A stretch of DNA of 64,000 bases, taken from a virus. A program made the translations under genes and the position numbers. Position 1 is the first letter of the stretch. Every line of letters starts with the position of its first letter. A model generated the notes under the pieces. That model had not been told where the DNA came from. It did not search any database and saw nothing but the letters and a program-made list of their open reading frames with translations. This document shows positions 38,755 to 46,884 of the stretch, one piece after another. The stretch is taken from positions 1-64,000 of IMG/VR virus record IMGVR_UViG_3300025030_000095; one strand, given 5' to 3'.

Positions 38755-38964
38755 TTGTTCACTCCATTTATCAGGCGACAATCTAAAATCTACTAATTCT
38801 TTAGCTTCTTCAACGGTTTCGACTAACTTAGTTCTTTTTGTTCCGAAATCAACACGATATCCGTTTTCTGCATCATATTGCAAAATTGAATAGCCTTTAT
38901 AAATTTCGATTACTTTTGGATTTATCTCAGAAAATTCTCTGAAACTTAATTTACATTCTTCTAT
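38737..38964 (-). CDS. 75-residue protein downstream of XRE gene, ATA start likely
   Basis: Open frame E-E-C-K-L-S-F-R-E-F-S ... Y-K-G-Y-S-I-L-Q-Y-D-A-E-N-G-Y ... L-V-E-T-V-E-E-A-K-E-L-V-D, with good protein-like composition and phage small-protein flavour. No ATG/GTG/TTG fits; ATA 38964 sits 12 bases after GAGGAGG, TTA/CTG alternatives exist, and it overlaps the XRE gene end. Second gene of the minus arm of the accessory unit. Function unknown. Confidence 0.5.
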   Translation of the reverse strand: MEECKLSFREFSEINPKVIEIYKGYSILQYDAENGYRVDFGTKRTKLVETVEEAKELVDFRLSPDKWSEQKDAGV

Positions 38965-39187
38965 TTCTAACCGCCCCCTCCTCAGCGTCTTTTTGGTGTT
39001 CCAACAATTCCGCTACTCCCACTTCCAGAAACGTACAAAGCTTATCCAATGTCTCAAAATTTGTTGCCTTTGACCTCCCGTGGTACATCTCCGCCACTGT
39101 ATTGCGGGCAAGTCCGGTACCCTCAATCACGTCTGATATTTTCAAGCGTTTGCGTCCCATGACTTCACTTAGTTTATTCTCGATCAC
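38951..39187 (-). CDS. XRE repressor of the accessory unit
   Basis: 78 residues from GTG (GAGGTGATAAC). HTH: V-M-G-R-K-R-L-K-I-S-D-V-I-E-G-T-G-L-A-R-N-T-V-A-E-M-Y-H-G, then a helix T-L-D-K-L-C-T-F-L-E-V, the HTH_26/Cro-like type. Divergent from a zinc-ribbon gene, with facing promoters between, so it likely represses both. Not in the main immunity region. Confidence 0.8.
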   Translation of the reverse strand: MIENKLSEVMGRKRLKISDVIEGTGLARNTVAEMYHGRSKATNFETLDKLCTFLEVGVAELLEHQKDAEEGAVRNRRM

Positions 39188-39207
39188 GTTATCACCTCTC
39201 TAAAAAG

Positions 39208-39282
39208 ATGATAACATATTTAATTAAAAATATCAACACTATGATTATAATAATTGACTCATTGACTAATTTACTGTATACT
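39208..39282. promoter_or_regulatory. divergent promoters of the accessory unit
   Basis: Minus strand: TTGATA (39231-39236), 17 bp, TATCAT (39208-39213), for the XRE gene. Plus strand: TTGACT (39254-39259), 17 bp, TATACT (39277-39282), for the zinc-ribbon operon. TGATA...TATCA dyads lie across the region. Well-formed sigma-A elements independent of the late operon. Confidence 0.85.
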
Positions 39283-39343
39283 ATAATCATAAGGTTGATC
39301 AAATACATTAGAGAGTTGATAAGAATCAGAGGGGGGGATGAAG

Positions 39344-39526
39344 ATGAAACAACTAACCTGCACCTGTGGACACACGCCAAGGCAGCCCAAGGCTGACCAA
39401 AACTGCACCTGCCAAAAATGCGGGAAAGAATACTACTACTCGCGGTCGCTTAGAAAATGGATGTTTACTCATCGAACTCACGAAGTGAAAGGAGGGATGA
39501 CCAGTGAAGAAAGAATGCGCGTTTGA
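39344..39526 (+). CDS. zinc-ribbon protein of the accessory unit
   Basis: 60 residues from ATG 39344. Starts K-Q-L-T-C-T-C-G-H-T-P and has C-T-C-Q-K-C-G-K-E-Y-Y then W-M-F, the same fold as the protein at 24653-24856. Followed with overlap by an 84-residue gene. Function unknown; a recent intra-genome or inter-phage paralogue. Confidence 0.62.
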   Translation: MKQLTCTCGHTPRQPKADQNCTCQKCGKEYYYSRSLRKWMFTHRTHEVKGGMTSEERMRV

Positions 39527-39758
39527 GGATCTGCCCGAAAAACTCAGAAAAGTGGTTGCGTCTATGAAAGAGTGTGCGGTACCGCTTGAGATTATTCGAT
39601 GCACATCTGATCAGAACAAAGAAAACGCACGGTGTATAGTTCAAGACGGTACTGTATTCGGGATATTTGACCTAAGCAGAAAACGTGTGGCAACCACATG
39701 GATCGGAAGCCACGAAGTAATGATGCTAGCCAACGCAATAGAAAGCACCCGTCCCTAA
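39504..39758 (+). CDS. 84-residue protein of the accessory unit
   Basis: GTG start with AAAGGAGGG. E-C-A-F-E-D-L-P-E-K-L-R-K-V-V ... V-F-G-I-F-D-L-S-R-K-R-V-A-T-T-W-I-G. Two cysteines near each end of the first half. No family recognised. Ends before the terminator at 39776. Confidence 0.52.
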   Translation: MKKECAFEDLPEKLRKVVASMKECAVPLEIIRCTSDQNKENARCIVQDGTVFGIFDLSRKRVATTWIGSHEVMMLANAIESTRP

Positions 39759-39775
39759 GCCTGGCATCACAAAAG

Positions 39776-39803
39776 AAAGACACCCTTGGGAGGGTGTCTT
39801 TTT
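39776..39803. terminator. terminator closing the accessory unit
   Basis: AAAGACACCC (39776-39785) pairs with GGGTGTCTTT (39792-39801), 6-nt loop, T-run on the plus strand. It also lies just downstream of the spike gene on the minus strand. Confidence 0.88.
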
Positions 39804-39837
39804 GTGTTGTGCGTATAATGCGTCTACTGCGCATAAA

Positions 39838-41931
39838 TTACAACGATGTAAACGATGCGTCAACTACACTTATAGTTTGTTTTTTCCATGTTGCCTTAAC
39901 GTATACCATAGCAATGCTAGCGTTAGTTGTGTTCAATGCTTTGTTAACATAGAAACAGTTATTTGCTATATCCTTTTTAATGATTGTGTAAGTTACACTA
40001 TTAATACTTACAATGCCTCCGACGATAATACCGCCCGTTGTATTGGCATCGTTGCAAATAACCTTTCTTTTTCCATTTGTTACATTGACCAAATATGAAT
40101 GTATTGCCTGATCTTTATTCCACAAGCAACCACTCCCAGTACAGATATATTTAGTAATTGTTCCCGATGCCAAAGCAGACATATCATTGAATTCATTGTA
40201 TTTATACCAAATATCATTCGATGAATGCCCGACTTTCATCATAGTCGAAGCACCGTTTGTGCCAATACCTGCTAGGTTTAAACACTTGTTAGATGTATAA
40301 ATACCCATTGTGTCATAAGGAATCGTGTTATAAATACATTTATCAAAGATGTTTCCAAAAATAACAGGGGCTGGTTCAGTAAACCATACTTCCACCGGAT
40401 TATCTGGTGCTACATTTGTAACCATTTGAGTAAATCCGCTATATTTATTGCCCTTTAATCGGATACCTTCACCTACATCAGCTTGATAAATTTGACTATA
40501 ATACGGGGAATAAACATCTATTAATTCGTTGTTTTCTATGGACATAATACCTTGTTTCCACGATGCAGTTGTAGCTTGGATATTAATTCCTCGCCTTAGG
40601 TCTTTGATTTCGTTATTTGCTATAACGATGTCTTTTTCTGTTCTAACCGCAATTCCTTGAAGTCCGGCTGGTGTTAAATTATCAAAATCCAAAGGCGTTA
40701 TGCCTTTTAATTTATTCCCGGTGACTGTTGCATCCGATGCTCCGTACAGGCTTATTCCTGTAGCATTAGTGTTAATATCAGAGATCACGTTTCCGCTTAT
40801 TAGGATTGCGTGATCTTTATAATTGATAGACTCCTCGTTATAATTTGTAGTTGCTCCAAAAATATTAATACCAGACCAATTAACCGAAGTATCATAACCG
40901 CATTTTTTAAGTATGTTGTCACTAATTATAATATTCTTTGGCTCTTCCCCATTATCCCAGGTAGCCATATATTCAAAGTGTATCCCATCATGGATTATAT
41001 TTTCAAGGTTATTCCCATAGATTTTTACACCCCTCGAACTCCCTGCAAATCCTATCCCTAATCCAGAGGAAGATCCCGTGTCGCTATAGTTTGCAATGTA
41101 ATTATTGCAAACAGTTATGTTTTCGGTATATTCATCTGATAGCCTTGTAGTTTTTATGTTTTCTAATGGAAAATCTGTCATTGCATGATGGTCATTATTA
41201 AACTCTATCGCATCATTTCTTTTTGCACCTAAGAACCTGTTTCCTTGGATAACGCCATTTTTACACCATCGGCAATCATTAGCATAAATAGCACCACCGT
41301 GGAGGTATACACCATCCGATGTTCTCGGTTCAATTTCCGCGATGCTTTCAAACTCACAATTTTCAACAAGAAACTTATCTACATAATCATCCAAGCAAAC
41401 CGGATAATAAGTTCCTTTAAAAGTACAATCTTGAATTTCAAACGATGCAAGGTTATTGCGTTGCCCACTAATACAAATAAGAGAACCGCTATACATCTCT
41501 TTATAGGTGCATTTTAAGGAAATACCCTTCATTTTAAAACTATGGTGGGCTAAAATTCCACTGGCCCAATGGTCGCCCCATTCCTGTGTTTTAAAGATAA
41601 TTGTAGCATCTTTCTTGCTATATAAGAAAGAATTAGGGTACAGTTTTAATGCAAATGCTTTGTTATAAAGTATTAAATAATCAGGCACAACGTCGAACAA
41701 TGCACAAAGGTATACGCCACTTGGAAAGAAAACTGGCACACTATTCGCATGTCCGTAATCAATAGCGTCTTGAATTGCGGATGTATCATCCGTTATTCCG
41801 TCACCCTTTGCCCCGAATCGCATAACACTTACACCCTGTTGCGTAGTTTCAGCCAACTGCGCATCAAACTGTGCCTGTGAAACGCCAATTATGCTTACCC
41901 CTGCTGACCTCGGGCTATCGTTGTATCCCAT
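39838..41931 (-). CDS. pectate-lyase-fold tail spike
   Basis: 697 residues. V-M-R-F-G-A-K-G-D-G-I-T-D-D-T-S-A-I-Q-D-A-I near residue 40 is the Pectate_lyase_3 head-binding/beta-helix entry; long right-handed beta-helix repeats (N-x-I-x-N, I-x-I-x-G) follow to about residue 560, then a C-terminal trimer-like domain. Likely binds or degrades host surface polysaccharide. Confidence 0.85.
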   Translation of the reverse strand: MGYNDSPRSAGVSIIGVSQAQFDAQLAETTQQGVSVMRFGAKGDGITDDTSAIQDAIDYGHANSVPVFFPSGVYLCALFDVVPDYLILYNKAFALKLYPNSFLYSKKDATIIFKTQEWGDHWASGILAHHSFKMKGISLKCTYKEMYSGSLICISGQRNNLASFEIQDCTFKGTYYPVCLDDYVDKFLVENCEFESIAEIEPRTSDGVYLHGGAIYANDCRWCKNGVIQGNRFLGAKRNDAIEFNNDHHAMTDFPLENIKTTRLSDEYTENITVCNNYIANYSDTGSSSGLGIGFAGSSRGVKIYGNNLENIIHDGIHFEYMATWDNGEEPKNIIISDNILKKCGYDTSVNWSGINIFGATTNYNEESINYKDHAILISGNVISDINTNATGISLYGASDATVTGNKLKGITPLDFDNLTPAGLQGIAVRTEKDIVIANNEIKDLRRGINIQATTASWKQGIMSIENNELIDVYSPYYSQIYQADVGEGIRLKGNKYSGFTQMVTNVAPDNPVEVWFTEPAPVIFGNIFDKCIYNTIPYDTMGIYTSNKCLNLAGIGTNGASTMMKVGHSSNDIWYKYNEFNDMSALASGTITKYICTGSGCLWNKDQAIHSYLVNVTNGKRKVICNDANTTGGIIVGGIVSINSVTYTIIKKDIANNCFYVNKALNTTNASIAMVYVKATWKKQTISVVDASFTSL

Positions 41932-41942
41932 GTTTATTCCTC

Positions 41943-42596
41943 CTATACGTATCTTGATACGATGTAAGATGTGGCCCCTGTAACGAAAACTGTTGTGCTT
42001 GCATTGCCTCCCATGGGGGACATAAATGTTTTGCCAGGTGGGACGGTAATTGGAAGTCCATTAACGGTAAATACCCCTGTATTCACAGGGTCAGTATTAT
42101 AAATCTCAATTGCTCCAATGTTTGTTGAGAAAGTTAATACCCCAGCGACTGCGTTGGCCTGTGTTTTCTGCTCGACGAAGGTTTGATAGGGCATGCTGTC
42201 CGTAACCTTAACTGGCTGGGAAATAGACCCAAAGGAGACGACATTTTGTCCTGCAGTTTGGTCGATACCAACCTTTCCGATTATTGCCGTGCTGGCTGCA
42301 AGAACCACCTTGGACAAGCGATCATATATACCACTCAGCCAACCGAGCTTTCCTGATCCCCCGGTTGGTACAGTTACTCCCGTTGCTCCACTTCCAGCAT
42401 CACTGTCTTTTACGACATTTCGTCCTGCAGTTTGGTCAATACCAACTTCCCCCATAATGTTTGTCCCGGCCGGAAGGGGTGTTTTGACATTTACGTCAAT
42501 CGCTCCACCTGCCCCCTTAGCTGCTTCAAATACGTTTGGAGTAGCTGTTTGGTATTGCGGTATTGGATTTCCGTTTTCGTCCCTTAATATTGCCAT
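41943..42596 (-). CDS. tail protein with repeated GKVGIDQTAG motif
   Basis: 217 residues. Two copies of G-x-V-G-I-D-Q-T-A-G-x-N-V-V (near 50 and 110) and a beta-rich C-terminus with P-P-G-K-T-F-M. Probably a baseplate/fibre connector between the tail tip and spike. Function by position and repeat character. Confidence 0.62.
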   Translation of the reverse strand: MAILRDENGNPIPQYQTATPNVFEAAKGAGGAIDVNVKTPLPAGTNIMGEVGIDQTAGRNVVKDSDAGSGATGVTVPTGGSGKLGWLSGIYDRLSKVVLAASTAIIGKVGIDQTAGQNVVSFGSISQPVKVTDSMPYQTFVEQKTQANAVAGVLTFSTNIGAIEIYNTDPVNTGVFTVNGLPITVPPGKTFMSPMGGNASTTVFVTGATSYIVSRYV

Positions 42597-42606
42597 AGTG
42601 CACCTC

Positions 42607-42867
42607 CTAAATTATTTTGCCAAGTATAACTAATCCACGTCCTACCACTGCCAACATAACTCGGTCATTAGCTGTCGGCGTATAGCTACTAAGATACGGG
42701 TATGTCCGGACGCTAGCCACGCTCTCGCCATCGAACTTCACACTTGGCCTTCCGGAAGCATAATCCGCTGGTATTACGCCCAATTTAAAAACCAGGGAAT
42801 TTGCTCCCTGGTTTTTCTGCGGCTTAACTATGCCCAAGAAATCCTCTGCGCTAATAAGCTTGCTCAA
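42607..42867 (-). CDS. small tail-tip protein
   Basis: 86 residues, beta-rich, between the hub-like protein and the repeat protein. A perfect terminator-like 12-bp hairpin lies in its codons 18-27 (42787-42816). Small tail proteins of this size often seal the baseplate. Not recognised. Confidence 0.5.
   Translation of the reverse strand: MSKLISAEDFLGIVKPQKNQGANSLVFKLGVIPADYASGRPSVKFDGESVASVRTYPYLSSYTPTANDRVMLAVVGRGLVILGKII
42787..42816 (-). terminator. intragenic terminator-like hairpin
   Basis: 12-bp perfect stem (42787-42798 / 42805-42816), loop of 6, T-rich on both sides, within codons of the 86-residue tail gene. On the minus (transcribed) strand it ends in TTTTT. Could attenuate tail-fibre expression. 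Confidence 0.62.
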
Positions 42868-43970
42868 ATGCTCACCACTTTTCTAATTCCGTGTTTCATT
42901 CTTGACCCGGCCTTCAGATCAAATCCCCAGGATATTTCCGAGTATTTATCGCTAATACCAAGCGCTGAAAACGTAAGAGTTAACATATCGTCGTCTGAAT
43001 GCATGGGCATTATAGCCGTTTCGAGCGTTACATCTTCGTATACTTGGCTTGCCTCATATGCCAACCTCTGAACCTTTGCGTCTAGTGTAGCCTGGTCAAC
43101 ACCTGATTCGGTGCCAAAGTCAACGATTGTTCTTCCCCTGTTCACCGTGCTCGTTGGGCTATCTATATTAGAGTTTGTGTAGGTGCTTGTTATCGCGGCT
43201 TGATCGGCCTCGGACACCACCCTTACCCATTTGTTAGGGATTCCAAACAAATCTAACGACTGTTCGACTTCCGGAAATATAACGCTCTGGTCATCGTCAA
43301 CGTAAGTATAGTCACTAGCGCGGTTAGAAGGCAAAATATAAGGTTGAGCAACCGCTTGCCCAACCTCGTCAATGGTTATGGATTTGTAGTTTATTGCGCT
43401 CAAGAGATCGTTTATGATTTGCAACTTTGACGTTCCTGGGTCCCAATCTAAGTCAGTCGGTAAAATACTTTCGGTAGGAGTCAGATTTTGAGACGTAAGG
43501 CTCGCGCTATCCAAAAGAGCCTTTACCGCCCCAATGTAATTAGCCCCTGATGTTACGGTATATCTACCCGTTACTTTATCGTCCACTAGGATCTGCAGGA
43601 GGTCGTAGGCGTCTACCTCTCGAATTACACTCCCGACTGTATTCGCTTTTCGCCTTGGGGAAGATAAAAGAAAAACACCCAACGGCCACGATATGAAGTC
43701 TCCGTCGGGCATTTTCAACATGGTCCATGGCTGAATTCGATCACTTAAGAAATTAATAGTACTATCATCCAAAAGACTAAATTTTGCAGTACGCTTAATA
43801 TTAGCCAGGGAGTTATTTTCTACGTGCCCATAGAGGACATTATTAAGCGTTCTTTTAAAAACGTTCGACCCGTCAAGTAGATCATACCTGAATCTAAGTT
43901 CCCTGTTCGCCGCGTGAAGGGATGCTTTTACCTGTGAGGCGGTATAAATACCTTGCTGTTTTTGCATCAT
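42864..43970 (-). CDS. tail baseplate/hub-like protein
   Basis: 368 residues. Y-T-A-S-Q-V-K-A-S-L-H-A-A-N-R-E-L opening, A-K-F-S-L-L-D-D-S ... I-R-E-V-D-A-Y-D-L-L and a beta-rich middle. Order after the Dit-like/DNRLRE protein fits a hub or tail-associated endopeptidase-like component of Gram-positive siphophages. Confidence 0.68.
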   Translation of the reverse strand: MMQKQQGIYTASQVKASLHAANRELRFRYDLLDGSNVFKRTLNNVLYGHVENNSLANIKRTAKFSLLDDSTINFLSDRIQPWTMLKMPDGDFISWPLGVFLLSSPRRKANTVGSVIREVDAYDLLQILVDDKVTGRYTVTSGANYIGAVKALLDSASLTSQNLTPTESILPTDLDWDPGTSKLQIINDLLSAINYKSITIDEVGQAVAQPYILPSNRASDYTYVDDDQSVIFPEVEQSLDLFGIPNKWVRVVSEADQAAITSTYTNSNIDSPTSTVNRGRTIVDFGTESGVDQATLDAKVQRLAYEASQVYEDVTLETAIMPMHSDDDMLTLTFSALGISDKYSEISWGFDLKAGSRMKHGIRKVVSI

Positions 43971-44003
43971 TACATATCATCCTCTATAACTAAAGCTTTA
44001 CAT

Positions 44004-46880
44004 CTATACCACCTCATTAAAGCTGTTTTCAGTGACCTCAATAGATGTGGTATATCCATAACGTTCATCAGACATTGGTAGTGTAGTAACAACTCCAAAC
44101 ATTTTCCTACCGCGTCCGTCACGATAACAAAACGTTGGCTTTCTTCTTACAAGATACTGCAGCATTGCATAATCAAGATCACCACTTTTCATCTGCAGTT
44201 TCACTGATATTTTATTCGTTTCCGACTCACCAAATTCTACTACAGTTTGCTTCCTTCCTGCGAATTGCATCAGCACAACTTCCGGCTGCCAGCTTACGTT
44301 TTTAAACCCGTCATACTGAAAATTATAGGCCGTGCCAACCGGATCTGTAACGTCGTGAAGCCATACACCCCTGAGCGTCACCACCCCTACAACTATAGGA
44401 CTGTCGCTTTCTGTTCCGTTATCTCCTTTGGCTGTAGTTTTATACTCGTATAATTTTCCAGATGCCACGGAATAGTCTTTATAATAGCTTCCCATGCCCA
44501 TGTAAACGGAGAAAAATGAAGTTATGAAGCTATTATATCCTGTAGATGACGCAACACCTGCAGAAATTCTAGTCCATGATGCTTCCCCTACTTCTCGGCG
44601 ATATATATCGTTTGCCGTTACTGCCGGTTGGCTTCCTGATGGAGTTGGATTTGTACTCGTAACTCCAATATATCCGGTACCGGTGGAAACGGACAGTAGC
44701 GGGATAGCTGGCGGGGTGTAAGATACACTCACAGAGGTAGACCCATAATCACTCCATAATCCGTCTACATTTTTAATCCTGACTTTGATTGTGTAGTCCG
44801 ACGAATTTGCGAGTAGAACGCCAAGCGTCCGTGCTAAATTTGTGCTGACTACTTCACCTGTATCCCAAATCACTGCGCTCGAACTATTTAAGGCTTGGAT
44901 CTGATAAGATGCCTGTCCAATGCTCGACCATTGAACAGTTGGACTTGCTGTTGCTATAGTCCCTGTTGGTGCGTAAACTGTCGGTGTGCTCGGTTTATTC
45001 CCAGCCAAGAAAGTAGCCTGGGAAGAATAGGCACTGCTCAATCCGGACGCATCATAGGTCCTGACCTTCCACAATATCGTCCCGTGAGCTAGAGTATTTG
45101 CAGGTACATCTAGGTATTGATTCGTTGTAGCTTGCGTTGTTGTTACCCAGTTCCCCCCAGAGTCACTGGAACGCATCAAATCAAATTGCGCCTGAGGATC
45201 TGCGTTAGGGTCGTTGTGTTGCCAAGATAATCTAGTGATTAATGATCTGTCGATAACTCCGCTAGATGGAGAGAGAAAAGTTGGGGCTGTGGGGGCTAGG
45301 TTGTGTTGGATGGTGAATACGCCGTCTGATACATCCCAAGCCCCGTACAGCGCTCCGTCGTAAGCTCGTATGCGGATTAAGCAAGTAGAGGACTGAGGTA
45401 TCGCAGAGAAGTCATGTAGTCTAGCTATATCTCCGGCGTCAGTTAGGCTCGCTATAGTGTAGGGGTAACTTGCCCCGCCATCTACAGACAACTCTATGTT
45501 GTACATCAAATTAGCCGAGGCTGTTTCTGTATCTGTTGACGCTGTCCAGTATATCATCTCACTAGCGTTCCAAGTCTCTCCTCCATTAGGGTAAATTATA
45601 GTCGGTGCAGTAGGCGGTACATTGTAAATTACCGTCAGCTTAGGCCTTTGCGTGCTGTCCGAGTAATCGGATGACCTGAATGTTTTGCGTTCTGAAGCTG
45701 TTGTCTCCGGGGATTTGAGCATTACGCCGTAATTCGTAGAGGGGCTAGCAACGTGTAGGGATACTAGGCTTGTTATTGTAAAGTTGTACGTTGCACTTAC
45801 CGCGCCCACGGCTGTTGTTCCCACAGCCTCCGTATGGTGACCAGGCTGTATATTCCAGTTAACCGCTGATTCATCCCACGAATCGGTTATCCTGTGAGTG
45901 GTTATGTTTATGTCAATTGATGTAGACACAGAATACAAATACAAAGCTAATATGGCACTCGTTACGGATGAATTAGCAGGAATGCTGGCTAGATCAAACT
46001 GTAGCAGGGCTCGCCTCTGAGGATTCGTACTATCTGAACCTGCTGATATTACATCATCCGACCCATAATTAACAGTTGGGCTGAGTTCAGATATGTAGGT
46101 GTCTTTGCCGGATGTTGCGTCAGGCTGTATCTCCACGGTAGGGTCAACGATGACTGGAAACACAAGCCCTTCGACGTCTGCTATAAGATCGAGGTATACC
46201 CCTATATCCTCGCGCCTGACGGTTTGCAATACGTCCCTTCTTGCACCGTTTGCATCCTGCAGCCACGCCGGTTGGAGTTTTAAGGACCCGGATGTCAGGT
46301 CATCAGCTAGTTCACCGACGACTTCAAAGCTAAATATTGTGGGGGACTTGGACGTTTTTAGGGTTAATGTTTCCTTTAGACCATTTTCGGTAACCTCTAG
46401 AACAACATCCGTATCGTTCCATGCGTCCTGGTAATGTATACTAGTCTTCGTCTTCTCATCGAGTACGCCGACCGATGCTGACGCGCCAACAGGGATAAAT
46501 ATTAGCCGAGCGGAGTCTTTCCCTACCGTGTACCCCTTCTGCCAGTTACGGGGTAACTTAACAGCGAAGGGTAGCTTTAGAGCCTGAAAAGAGCATTTCT
46601 CACGGTCCACGTTATCTACAGCGCGTACTTGCTTGATTATGCCTAATTTGTATTCAAAAAGGTCTTTGCCATCTGCGGCGATCGGAAAGTCGAAGAGGTC
46701 AAGTTCTGCTTCGTCATGCAGAATTAAATCCGAGTTTTGATAATTTCCGTTAATATCTAGATAATGAACGTCACCCTGAAAAATTACAGCTTGCTTGGAA
46801 CCGTTTGCTAATGCAAAATGCTTACTATTCTTAGTGCGTTTCCACACTTCTTCCCATAAAACTGTTTGATTAGTTGCCAA
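44004..46880 (-). CDS. DNRLRE/FnIII tail protein with distal-tail-like end
   Basis: 958 residues from TTG 46880 (GGGGGGTGA upstream). N-terminal region includes the D-N-R-L-R-E-type domain (T-Y-I-S-E-L-S-P-T-V-N-Y-G-S-D-D near residue 240), fibronectin-like Ig repeats, and a C-terminal domain W-L-H-D-V-T-D-P ... L-M-Q-F-A-G-R-K-Q-T-V-V-E-F-G typical of distal tail proteins. Appears to fuse a surface-adhesin body with a Dit-like end. Confidence 0.78.
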   Translation of the reverse strand: MATNQTVLWEEVWKRTKNSKHFALANGSKQAVIFQGDVHYLDINGNYQNSDLILHDEAELDLFDFPIAADGKDLFEYKLGIIKQVRAVDNVDREKCSFQALKLPFAVKLPRNWQKGYTVGKDSARLIFIPVGASASVGVLDEKTKTSIHYQDAWNDTDVVLEVTENGLKETLTLKTSKSPTIFSFEVVGELADDLTSGSLKLQPAWLQDANGARRDVLQTVRREDIGVYLDLIADVEGLVFPVIVDPTVEIQPDATSGKDTYISELSPTVNYGSDDVISAGSDSTNPQRRALLQFDLASIPANSSVTSAILALYLYSVSTSIDINITTHRITDSWDESAVNWNIQPGHHTEAVGTTAVGAVSATYNFTITSLVSLHVASPSTNYGVMLKSPETTASERKTFRSSDYSDSTQRPKLTVIYNVPPTAPTIIYPNGGETWNASEMIYWTASTDTETASANLMYNIELSVDGGASYPYTIASLTDAGDIARLHDFSAIPQSSTCLIRIRAYDGALYGAWDVSDGVFTIQHNLAPTAPTFLSPSSGVIDRSLITRLSWQHNDPNADPQAQFDLMRSSDSGGNWVTTTQATTNQYLDVPANTLAHGTILWKVRTYDASGLSSAYSSQATFLAGNKPSTPTVYAPTGTIATASPTVQWSSIGQASYQIQALNSSSAVIWDTGEVVSTNLARTLGVLLANSSDYTIKVRIKNVDGLWSDYGSTSVSVSYTPPAIPLLSVSTGTGYIGVTSTNPTPSGSQPAVTANDIYRREVGEASWTRISAGVASSTGYNSFITSFFSVYMGMGSYYKDYSVASGKLYEYKTTAKGDNGTESDSPIVVGVVTLRGVWLHDVTDPVGTAYNFQYDGFKNVSWQPEVVLMQFAGRKQTVVEFGESETNKISVKLQMKSGDLDYAMLQYLVRRKPTFCYRDGRGRKMFGVVTTLPMSDERYGYTTSIEVTENSFNEVV

Positions 46881-46884
46881 TATT

